From Tricholomella constricta (Eukaryota; Basidiomycota; Agaricomycetes; Agaricales; Lyophyllaceae): DNA of 64,000 bases. A program made the position numbers and the translations under genes. Every line of letters starts with the position of its first letter. Positions within the stretch are counted from its first letter, which is position 1. Below are positions 55,829 to 64,000 of the stretch, one piece after another. The notes beneath the pieces are model-generated. The model saw only the letters and a list, made by a program, of their open reading frames with translations. It ran no database searches and had not been told where the DNA came from. Where the stretch lies: assembly GCA_013368375.1 (NCBI GenBank), contig JAACJP010000003.1, positions 434,001 to 498,000 on the forward strand, in the 5' to 3' direction.

Positions 55829-58653
55829 TCTTCTGTCTTGTGATGGAATTCGAAGATGTCGTCGCCGATGAGGTAGGTGGCTCTGCCCATGGCGTTTGCT
55901 GTTGGGCAGTCGCGCATCCAGTGTTCCAGGTCACCGCATAGGATGCAGGCCTTGTCTCGAATTCGTTGTTGCTTTACGTCTTCATCGATCTTCACCCAGG
56001 GGCGCGTTGACTTCTTGAATCCGAAGTTGTTGGCTTGTAGTGCCTCTTCGTCATCCCATGCGATTTCTTGGTCTTGCGCCTTACCTTCCTTACCTGAGTC
56101 CGGGTCCTGATCGTGACTTTCGGCGTTCAAGCGTGCGTTCCTGTTCCCCTGAGCCGTTTGCGGCGTCGTGCGGCTTGCGGGTCCGGCCGAAGGTCCCATC
56201 GGAGGTCGTGCGGAGGTGTTGGAGGTGTTCGCATTATTCGCCCAGAGGGGTTTGTAGGACTCTGGATTTTCTATGCGATGTTCCCAGTACCTCCGGTCGA
56301 TTTGGGTGACCAGATCTCGGTAACCTTCGTAGGTTTCGGGGCTTGGTGCGATGGCCAGGACGTTAAGGATTCGTTGGGGGAGCGCTTTCCGGAGTGTGAA
56401 CTGTAGTGCTACCCAGTTCCAGCCTGTTTCGTACGCTTCTTGTTCGAACTTGATGATGAATGCTGTGAACTTTTCCCATTCCTTCATTTTCAGTCGCGAA
56501 ATGTTGTTCTCGGCTTCCACTCTCGAGTTCGGTATTCCGAAGCGTGATCCTAATTCGTGTTCGAATCCTTCCCAATTCGTGAACATTGGGTGTTGGGGGT
56601 TGTACGTGAGTTGCAGCCGAAAGTAGTCCATAGCTCCGTCCTTTAAGTAGGAGCTCGCGAATGACACCTTCAGGTGATCCTGTTCGTAGGTGATCGCCTT
56701 GGCTTGAAACGTTACTAGGCATTCCGTGACGAAGGTTTTCCATCTCCTCGGTTCTTTTCCAGTGAAGGGGTCCGGTTTCCTGATGTCGATTTTCGATTCC
56801 AGGTTTAGGAGGTGTCGGTACTGTTCCGGGGTCAGGTTTTGGTTTGGGCCTAAGAGCTGTTGCGGTGGAGGTGGGGGTCGTTGAGGGTTTGTGAATTGGC
56901 CTCCTCCCGAATTTCCGGGTGGGCCTCCTCCTCCTCCTCCTCCGTGGCCTCCTCCTCCCCCTCCGGGACCTCCGTGGCCTCCCGGGCCTCCTGGTCCTTG
57001 TGGTGGTCCGTATCCTCCGTGACCTCCCCCTCCTCCAGGACCTCCTGTTCCTCCGGGGCCGTTTCCCCAATAACCTCCTCCTCCCCCTCCTGGTCCTCCG
57101 GGGCCGTTTCCCCATTGAGTTCCTCTCGGGGTAGGTGGTCCCGAAGATCCCGGAGGTGGTTGGGGCTGTGGAGGTGGTCCGTTGTACTGGGGGTTCGGTC
57201 GTCCGCCGGGTATGGGTGGGGCTGGTCCGGGGTTGTATCCAGTTCTGTATTGTTCGAACTGGGGGAATTGTTGTTGGGTCCCTTGCCTTCCGTCGAGGAT
57301 GTTTACGTTTTGACCGGGGCCGGGGTCCGCTCCGATTCCACGTCGTTCTCTTGGGGAGATTGGGCGTGGGCCTTGTGGTGACCTCCTGTTCTGACTTGCC
57401 AGATGAGGTGGTGTTTGGCGCCAGTCTTCTCGTGCCCTAGGGGGTGCTACCTCTCTTCTTTCCGAGTTTTCTTCGCGTAGTTCGTAGCTGTGGGCGTACG
57501 ACAGTGGCGTTGGGATTCCCCGTTCCGACGGAGGTAGGGGAATGTTCTCAGGTTCCCTCGGAGGTACTCCTTCTTGGTTTGCGAAGGTCCTCTGTGGGCC
57601 CTGAAAACCCGAATTTGGCCTGGAAAACGGTCCTTCGACAGGGGGGTTCTCTTCGGGGATTCTTTGTAAGTTGTGGGCTCCCCAGAACCCGAACGTCGGA
57701 GCTCTTCGAGCGTCTGCCCCTGGTGTGACGGTGGGTTCGAACCCTTCTTGGCTGGGGGGAGCGTTCCCTTGGTTCATCCTCCTGAGTAGAGCCGAAGCTG
57801 TCTGCGTATTGACCGTGCTTGTCGCTCGTGGAGGTTCTTCGAATCTAGTTTCGATTCTGGAGGGAACGGGCTCCTGAATTGGCATGTGGAAGGAACGTCC
57901 CGCGCTTTGGGGGTCGGAGAATCTTCTTCCCTCGTTGGACGTCTGGATTTCTCCAGCCAGAGCGCGTAACCTTCTTTCGTTTCCCCCCATTTGTAGCAAC
58001 ACCGTCAGTTGTGGGGGTAATCGATGGGCTTCGTGCAGTTGCATGGTCGACAACACGAGGTTGGCCCATTGTTCCGGTGTTCGGGGTTGATGATCCATCC
58101 CCATGGTTTCGACTAGGAGCTCGTGCGCTTGTCGTGAAAACTCTTCTCGCGTCATGCGGAGTTCGTAGAGTATCCTTTCGTGGTCTGAACCGTGTAGAAA
58201 GGGGTTTTGTTGACGAGCGAACTGTCCCTGTCCCTCCTCTCGTGCCCTATCCCTCCTCTGGAACATCTCCGGGTGCCTCAACCTTTCGTAGTACGATCCG
58301 GGAGTCTGGTTACTTGAAAGCGGAAGTCCGGAGGTCGTTGTGGATGGTGGTAAGGGGGGATAGTTGGGGGTGGCGAATTGGTAAGAGGGGTTGAATACGT
58401 TTGAGGGGGTTCGGGGTAGGGGTCGTCGTGGGTCCTGACTGACTGAGGAAAAATCCCCCTCATGTTGGCCAGGTTGGAAGATCTGGTGTTCCAACCTGGA
58501 CCTGTTGGATCCGAAAGTCCCTTGCATCGGAGGTCCTGTTGAGGCAGGGGAGGTTTCGAAGGGTGGTGGTGAAGGTCTCCTTTGAGTGAAGGAGGGACCT
58601 TCGAAGTTTTGATAGCGGATGGTTGTGTTAGGCTCCACTATCGTCGAGGACAT
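55789..58653 (-). CDS. Family B Gag
   Basis: 954 codons from ATG at 58653 (MSSTIVEPNTTIRYQN). A long disordered N-terminus rich in Pro/Arg/Ser leads to a Gly-rich tract (about residues 510-610, runs of GG and PGG) and then the capsid-like core (NLTPEQYRHLLNLESKIDIRKPDPFTGKEPRRWKTFVTECLVTFQAK...SFASSYLKDGAMDYFRLQL...FEHELGSRFG...ENNISRLKMKEWEKFTAFIIKFEQEAYETGWNW). Knuckle CILCGDLEHWMRDC near the end. Stop TGA at 55789-55791, 31 nt past the slippery heptamer. The Gly-rich tract is unusually long for a Ty3 Gag. Confidence 0.92.
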   Translation of the reverse strand: MSSTIVEPNTTIRYQNFEGPSFTQRRPSPPPFETSPASTGPPMQGTFGSNRSRLEHQIFQPGQHEGDFSSVSQDPRRPLPRTPSNVFNPSYQFATPNYPPLPPSTTTSGLPLSSNQTPGSYYERLRHPEMFQRRDRAREEGQGQFARQQNPFLHGSDHERILYELRMTREEFSRQAHELLVETMGMDHQPRTPEQWANLVLSTMQLHEAHRLPPQLTVLLQMGGNERRLRALAGEIQTSNEGRRFSDPQSAGRSFHMPIQEPVPSRIETRFEEPPRATSTVNTQTASALLRRMNQGNAPPSQEGFEPTVTPGADARRAPTFGFWGAHNLQRIPEENPPVEGPFSRPNSGFQGPQRTFANQEGVPPREPENIPLPPSERGIPTPLSYAHSYELREENSERREVAPPRAREDWRQTPPHLASQNRRSPQGPRPISPRERRGIGADPGPGQNVNILDGRQGTQQQFPQFEQYRTGYNPGPAPPIPGGRPNPQYNGPPPQPQPPPGSSGPPTPRGTQWGNGPGGPGGGGGGYWGNGPGGTGGPGGGGGHGGYGPPQGPGGPGGHGGPGGGGGGHGGGGGGGPPGNSGGGQFTNPQRPPPPPQQLLGPNQNLTPEQYRHLLNLESKIDIRKPDPFTGKEPRRWKTFVTECLVTFQAKAITYEQDHLKVSFASSYLKDGAMDYFRLQLTYNPQHPMFTNWEGFEHELGSRFGIPNSRVEAENNISRLKMKEWEKFTAFIIKFEQEAYETGWNWVALQFTLRKALPQRILNVLAIAPSPETYEGYRDLVTQIDRRYWEHRIENPESYKPLWANNANTSNTSARPPMGPSAGPASRTTPQTAQGNRNARLNAESHDQDPDSGKEGKAQDQEIAWDDEEALQANNFGFKKSTRPWVKIDEDVKQQRIRDKACILCGDLEHWMRDCPTANAMGRATYLIGDDIFEFHHKTEEGNAGAIQDLPGL
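55822..55828 (-). promoter_or_regulatory. -1 ribosomal frameshift heptamer GGGAAAC
   Basis: On the reverse strand, Gag codons GAG-GGA-AAC present G GGA AAC, the X XXY YYZ form. Slipping one base back enters the frame that is open through pol; the Gag stop lies 31 nt downstream. GC-rich sequence follows immediately (GCGGGGGCG). The frame offset between gag and pol is exactly -1. Confidence 0.85.
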
Positions 58654-58682
58654 GTCCGGTGGGTGGGAGGACCTCGATATTA

Positions 58683-59040
58683 TGTTAGGACCTGTGTAGC
58701 ACGCCGGTTACAGAGTTATTCTGGAACCACCGAAGCGGACAGGCCTGACGTCCGTCAAGGAAGACGGCCTACGAAGGAGTGTTCGGAGGTCGTGAGCGTT
58801 GACGGAGGTGTTCACCGGGGCTAATTCGAACGAACGAGCTCAAGTGATACAGGTGTGAAGCCAAATAGATTGAGAGAGAGAGAGAGAAACGAGAACGAGA
58901 ATCGAGAACTAGTCTTAACAATAGGTAATATCGAGGTAAGGTGTCCGAAAAGAAAGTGGTGTCATATATGTACGGCGGACGTGCGTGGGAAAGCGTAGTG
59001 GGTGTGACTTTAGGGGTGGTCGTTAGGGACGTTCGTGACA
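58683..59040 (-). repeat. 5' LTR of family B element
   Basis: 358 bp, partner of 48539-48896, followed by the TSD CTAAT. Sequence between it and the Gag ATG is only 29 nt. Confidence 0.94.
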
Positions 59041-59045
59041 CTAAT

Positions 59046-59433
59046 GTAGATAGTTGTATGTAATGGATAACAGTCAGCATGACTGCGACACAGCATGGCT
59101 TACTCATGGCTTACTCATGGCTTACTCATTGCTTTCTCAGTGTACAGTCCAACATGCTGCATCCACATGTTATCAACCAATGGCTGTATTCCCTCATGGA
59201 CACATGTATACGGTACCATTCTAGCATGTACTTTGTAAAGTAGTATATATAGGACAATAAACCATCCAGAGTCCTCATTCGAGTTCTCTTAGGATTTCCA
59301 CTACTTCTAGTGTGAACACTTGAGATTACTAGAATAACCAACATCACTCTTATCCTCTTTCTCTCTCGCTCTAAATTTTACTAGTAGAGTATTCTTGTGG
59401 GAGCCCACTATCATTGGTAGTGTTGCCCTAACA
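59046..59433 (+). repeat. Solo LTR, family C, right part
   Basis: Continuation of 48464-48538. Contains a clear TATA box (AGTATATATAGG near 59250) followed by AATAAA, which suggests + orientation, and a triplicated GGCTTACTCAT unit near 59095-59130. Ends CCCTAACA then GTAAG. The parent family is not otherwise present in the window, so Copia or Gypsy cannot be decided. Confidence 0.8.
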
Positions 59434-59438
59434 GTAAG

Positions 59439-59609
59439 CTTGACAAGTCTGTCAATTGCTACATATAGGTGTACAAGGTCGTGTTTATACTTATTTAATA
59501 TAATGAATTAAATAGGCAACACCAGAAGGTGTTGCCAAACAATAGCATAATCGTCTCGATATGATATGATTAGATGACGGTAGTTGATAAGATAGTAAGC
59601 GCCCTTACA
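59439..59609 (-). repeat. 5' LTR of family A copy 3, right part
   Basis: Continuation of 48414-48463. Holds GGCAACACC-AGAA-GGTGTTGCC. Its end CTTACA abuts the Plavaka gene, which then reads into the LTR as ...TGNVCKGAYYLI. The 5 bp beyond (59610-59614, CACAT) should be the target duplication; the left partner was lost with the left end of the element. Confidence 0.9.
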
Positions 59610-62101
59610 CACATTTCCCGTAACATACTCATCTGTAGGCCCGTCCTCTGTGTCATTACCTTCGATAACATCTGCAATGATAGGTGCCGGAGGTGCTAAT
59701 CGATCAGGGGATAACATGCCTCGGGCAACAAAGTTTACACAAGAGGCGGCGAGTTTATCAAGTCGTTGATCTGTTAGGAGCATTTGTCCAAGAGCTTCAT
59801 ATCGATTAGAGCGTCGCCAAGGTCGCTTGACTGCTGTGATGTGACGAGATTCAGTAATGGAAGAGCAAAGTCCATTTGGTGCCCCAAACTGATGGATATG
59901 TTCAGGATAGTGGACAAGGGAGTGCTGGTGTGGTAGGGAGAATCCATCAGGTTGTACACCGGTGGTCCGAAAAAATTCTCGGTGGCTGTGAAAATTGTGA
60001 ATTGCTGCTTCAAGTTGCTTCATGGATGCTTCGGTGATGTCTTCCCGATGTGCGATATAGCATACATCCATAAATGATGAGATGCATGGAACCATTTGGT
60101 CCGGAACATGGCCTGTAATTGCAGCGAGGTATACCTGTGGTTTGGTCGCGAAGAAGACAAAGAAATGACCGCTAAATACAACACACCTTCATCAAAGCCT
60201 TTGAATCGTCTCCTGTCCATTGCTTAAACCTTCAACCATGAGGAAACCGGCGTAAATTGGGGAAGGTTGGCACTGCAGCAATCCTGAATGGTCAATGAGA
60301 AAAAATACTGGTTTAAAAAAAGAAATGGAACACATCGACGATCGATGTCGTCAAGAATTTCATTTGCCCATCTGTCACCATGCTCAAGGATAAGATAATG
60401 GCCCACCCATTCGACGAGATGATCTTTGAAGGTCCCTTTGATAAGTTGGTGCAGGATGTCGGGTGATAACATTTCGTGAATGTTGGCACGAGGAAAGTTG
60501 AAGGTGAACGGCTAGAAAAGCATGTTATAGCAGCGAGACAAGTTGAATGATCAGAATACTTACTATGACATCATCATCTATGCCATATCCTTCCCATAAA
60601 TCTGCCGATGAGTATTCTCCCATCAAGTGTTCATGCAATTCGCAAGTTCGGTTGGCGCAATGACAATCCCAGTCTTTGGTGGGACGGCCGGTACCTCTAC
60701 GAAGAAAATTTAAACACAGGAAGTCGCTCAATGAGTATGAATATATGCACCTGGGGCACCATCCTTGGACAAGGCCTCCGAGCATGACTTGTTCTGGATA
60801 GTCCGCAATAAAGGCACCCAGGTCATAGTTTACACGTCGGAAGGTTCCGTCTGGACAGTGGCGGATAACCGGAGTTGTCATTCCTTGTTGAAGTGGTTGA
60901 AGAATTGTAGAGATTGATGCATGATAAAGTTGTCATTTGAGTTTGCAAAGGGCCACATCTTTATCATATTTTCGATCACCTACAGAATGTATGAAGGTCA
61001 GCAAAGACAAAGAAATAATTTAAAGCACATTTCACACATTTGGGGATTGCGAGAAATCCTATGGGTACGACAGCATTGCGGTGGGCTCGACAAACAGTGT
61101 TGAAGATGTTCCCGATAGAAAAATAAAGGGGATGGTACTCGACATGTCCTGTAGCAAAGGATACCGTAGTCTTATCGCTTCCGAGGATGATGGGGCAGTA
61201 TATTGCTCCCCGATTGTCATCGTTTTCCTCGACAATAGCATTCTAGAAAATGTGATTCAGCCAAGCTAGAATTAGTGTGCAGAAAATTGACTGACGGAAT
61301 GCTTCCACGCATAGTTGCTGGACATAAAATCATTTCAAACTCGTTGACCATTTTTATCCCAGCGAAGATAGGGTGCATAGTCAAACTGGCCATCAAAATC
61401 GGGATTGCTGAGCATATCTGTGGCAACTACATCCAGATCTCTGTACCAGACCTCATACTCCGCCATCTTCCAGGAGACATCGTCAGAGCCCATATCACAT
61501 CATACTTGACCAAAAAACATTTCCAGACGGCATCCCCATACTGCACGTTGTCGATAGTGCTGTACATGTGCTGATATGACAAAAAGGGACCGAGATCATT
61601 ATTTTTTGCCATCGAAAGCGCCCAGAGCTCCAAAAGGTAATCGATGTTCGAGGCAGACATCTCGACATGACGATAAAGGAAGTCAGCAGTTTTGAACTGA
61701 ACTTCACCAGTGAACGGAGCCCAATCGGTGCGCTCAGGTGCTGTGTGTGGAGGAGCTGGTGTATCAGGATCGAGAGTATTGCCGAACTCGTCACATACAA
61801 CACCTGTTAAGCAATCAGTGCATGTAAATTTATTTTGATGCTAGCACATACCATTGAGGCCCGAGTGTAAAGTTTTTGATGCTCTCGAAAGCGGCGGCGA
61901 CTTGGTGTAGGTCCTGAGAAAAGGCAAAGGCGACGACGAGCGAGAGGCTTGACTGGGAAAACCGGGTGTGGGAGCTGGAGTTGGGGATGCCTGCTCACGA
62001 CGATTGTAGTTGAGGTGAACAGTTCGATAGTGATTAGTATGCCCCGCAAGACACTTGAACGTCTGTGGGCACTGAGGATCATGGCAACGAAGCTTGTACA
62101 T
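59610..62101 (-). pseudogene. Plavaka-type transposase, 5' and middle part
   Basis: ATG at 62101 begins MYKLRCHDPQCPQTFKCLAGHTNHYRTVH, the N-terminal C2H2 finger of Plavaka transposases. Then come HVEMSASNIDYLLELWALSMAKNNDLGPF, NPDFDGQFDYAPYLRWDKNGQRV followed by an in-frame TGA, GAIYCPIILGSDKTTVSFATGHVEYHPLYFSIGNIFNTVCRAHRNAVVPIGFLAIPK (shifted frames), MTTPVIRHCPDGTFRRVNYDLGAFIADYPEQVML, LSPDILHQLIKGTFKDHLVEWVGHY, and AAIHNFHSHREFFRTTGVQPDGFSLPHQHSLVHYPEHIHQFGAPNGLCSSITESRHITAVKRPWRRSNRYEALGQML. Several introns are likely. It ends at the family A LTR. By family it is a nuclear DNA transposase; this copy is broken by insertion and at least one nonsense codon. Confidence 0.85.
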
Positions 62102-62319
62102 GAAAACTGGGCAGAAACGTAATAGGGAAAGGTATGACAAGAGAATCCAAGAAATGAATAGATAGGGGACTAACGAGTGGGCCCCGCCACATGGTAGCAT
62201 CATTCGACTTCAGGTCAAATATTTGAAAAAGATCGTGCGTGACCTGGGCTTGTTGTCTTGGGGCTTCCAGTCCTTCCTCCGCACCAAACCTCCACCTGCT
62301 TACCCTCCATCACAATCCT

Positions 62320-64000
62320 ATGTCCTCCACTCTATTTTCCCGTCCTAAGCAAAAGACTGCAAATCAAAATCCTGCTCAGATTGTCCTCGATGCTCAGACA
62401 AAGAGACGTACCTCTAAACAGGTGCAGGAAGACAAAGCTCGAGCTGAGGCAGAAGCAGCCGCTGCTGCCACAACCATCACGGCAAAGAACCAGGCTAAAA
62501 TTCAGAGTACCGCTGCACTTGAGGACCGCCTAGAACAAGAGCAGACTCTAGCGAAAAAATATGCTGCACATCCAGACCTTCTCCCTAAAAAAAGAGGTGA
62601 GAATACCTGTCTCCTATTTCTTCAGTTTCTGGACAGAGAGCTGAACAATAACCAGGAGCAGATGTAATTAAAAAAGCAAAGCCAGCCACTTCGACAGCCG
62701 CAACAGCGACAGCAAAATCTCGTGCTTCTCATGCTAATACTCCTGAAAGCAAAACAAAAGTAAGGGGTGTAAATTCAATTGTAATAGATTACTGACCACA
62801 AGGTAGCTCCAGCGCAAGGGAGCGAGTGCTGACAAGTCGATCAAAGCCTCCAAGGCTAGACCTGTCATCACCGAAAGCAACGACAGTGATAGTGAACTTG
62901 AGTATGTGGATGGCACAGAAGTTGAATATTATTCCGAGGGAGGTCTATCGTTGCCCGCTGAGTCAATGGTTGACTCGGAAAGTGATGGCATGCTGGTTGA
63001 CAATAACTTGACATCTGATGACGAGGATTTTGAGGATCAAGATGTGGAAAACGACGATGAGGAGCAAGAAGAGGTGGCCCCAAAGACAAAACAAAGGAAT
63101 GTATCACTTGTTCTCAAGTTTGCTCAGATCTTGACCAGAATTTGTTGCAGAAAATTGTCAAAAGAGGCGCCATTCGAAATCAGATCACTGCAGCTCGTGA
63201 TCCTATGCATGTCACATCAACAAAGCGCAAAGGCCATGATTCTGACGGGTATGTTTTCAACTTATTTCAAGCGCTCTCTGGTTGTACCAGGCCTCAATAT
63301 ACCTTCCTTGACAGTGCCCTCAATATCAAAACCAAGCGTGCTAAAAAAACTGAACCCACTGGCCTTTGGTCTGACTGGAAGAAATGTATCACTCAAACAG
63401 CTGGGATGTGTGCACTGACCCAGACAAGCAAGACCACTGACGACGATCACATCAAGAACAGCAAGAACAATAATGATGATAGTGACGACGACACCGATCG
63501 AGCTCCTGGTGAGTTCAACAAAGACGAGGCCCCCGAAAAGCTCAGTGCCGTCAAGGACAGCAAGATGTCAGTCAAGGTCAGCATCCAACCCTCCAGCACC
63601 AGGAACCGAAACAATATGTATCCTTTTCCTTATTGTAATTTACTTATCTGATGAGTTCAATACAGATGCGAGTCAAGGTCCAAGAAGTCGATGTGTCGAA
63701 GGTCACAACTACCATCGCCGATATTGCGACTGCAATCAACTTCAAGAAGAAACCTGTAACATGCCTTCCTTTCCCTCCCAGCTCTCTCAACCAGGAGTAT
63801 ACGTCAAAATGGCAGAAGGAATACCGAAGCACTGCGATTAACAGGGCCGGCACACTCCTACAGCCGTTTTCCGCAAGCGCACTTGTCCAGGAACACATTC
63901 CAGCATGGTGGGACTTGGTGTACCCAGGGTTGATGATGGAGGCCCACTGGACCTGGACAGAGAGGCCAGGAGATGCTCTTATCACTGTCATAGACCAGGT
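62320..64000 (+). CDS. Unrecognised multi-exon gene, runs off right edge
   Basis: ATG at 62320 (MSSTLFSRPKQKTANQN). Exon 1 has a long Ala/Lys/Glu helix (QTKRRTSKQVQEDKARAEAEAAAAATT...) and ends at a GT at 62597. Later exons give KAKPATSTAATATAKSRAS, RKGASADKSIKASKARPVITESNDSDSELEYVDG, a very acidic block (DNNLTSDDEDFEDQDVENDDEEQEE), LDQNLLQKIVKRGAIRNQITAARDPMHV, and finally FPPSSLNQEYTSKWQKEYRSTAINRAGTLLQPFS..VQEHIPAWWDLVYPGLMMEAHWTWTERPGDALITVIDQV. Similar acidic proteins with a W-rich C-terminal domain occur beside DNA transposons in agarics, to my recollection; function unknown. Divergent from the Plavaka gene, starts 218 bp apart, so it may be a passenger of that transposon. Intron edges beyond the first are approximate. 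Confidence 0.55.

Larger units (their letters stand above)
48539..59040 (-). mobile_element. Complete Ty3/Gypsy chromovirus, family B (10.5 kb)
   Basis: LTRs of 358 bp at 48539-48896 and 58683-59040 differ at a single position that I can find (GGGTGTG versus AGGTGTG); TSD CTAAT. Reverse-strand order: gag (954 codons), pol by -1 frameshift (protease twice, RT, RNase H, integrase, chromodomain). Between pol and the 3' LTR lies a + strand, two-intron gene. A purine run (GAGGAGGGGGTAA on the reverse strand) precedes the 3' LTR. No tRNA-type primer site is obvious after the 5' LTR. Gag and pol are uninterrupted, so this looks like a recent and possibly competent copy. Confidence 0.95.

Overview
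The window is nuclear DNA of a basidiomycete fungus, almost certainly an Agaricomycete. The signs are genes with many short introns (about 47-66 bp, GT..AG), an F-box gene of mushroom type, a GH18 chitinase, a GT17 glycosyltransferase, a flavin-dependent halogenase of the fungal phenolic type, and Plavaka-type transposases and chromovirus-like Ty3 elements typical of this class. I see no rRNA, tRNA or CRISPR.

Layout. 1-1316: 5' end (gag plus LTR) of a Ty3/Gypsy element, here family A, copy 1, inserted into the last codons of a CE1-type esterase that is itself frameshifted (1317-2306). 2307-8203: gene-poor, holding a 901-bp solo LTR (family D, 3343-4243). 8204-19431: a compact host block: Vps3844/DUF3844 protein, F-box protein, mitochondrial carrier (YMC1-like), C2H2 zinc-finger protein, GH18 chitinase and GT17 transferase. 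Splicing the conserved GT..AG introns of the carrier, chitinase, GT17 and Vps3844 genes gives unbroken frames whose exon sums divide by three.

19.6-24.4 kb is a graveyard: an unidentified relic, a gag relic with a truncated family D LTR, a Plavaka transposase C-terminus and a scrap of Ty3 pol. 24615-41902 is a Ty1/Copia element (290-bp LTRs, TSD CCAAC) split by a complete family A Gypsy element (25393-36340, 208-bp LTRs, TSD TCATC). 42198-44495 is an apparently intact halogenase gene. From 44781 to 62101 lies a second Plavaka gene opened by a four-layer nest: Plavaka, then a scrambled family A copy (copy 3), then a solo LTR (family C, TSD GTAAG), then a young complete chromovirus (family B, 48539-59040, 358-bp LTRs, TSD CTAAT). 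The window ends in a divergent, unrecognised host or accessory gene running off the right edge.

Most unusual points. (1) Family A Gypsy is tiled, through gag, pol, the extra ORF and the LTR, with short perfect hairpins (arms commonly 7-11 bp, loops 1-8 nt, about one per 30-50 bp); other elements in the window do not look like this. (2) Family A carries an uninterrupted 984-codon extra ORF in the env position without an evident membrane segment. (3) Family B carries a two-intron gene in antisense orientation in the same position, a canonical GGGAAAC -1 frameshift heptamer between gag and pol, and two tandem retropepsin-like domains. (4) Copy 3 of family A is a mosaic with two internally inverted blocks.
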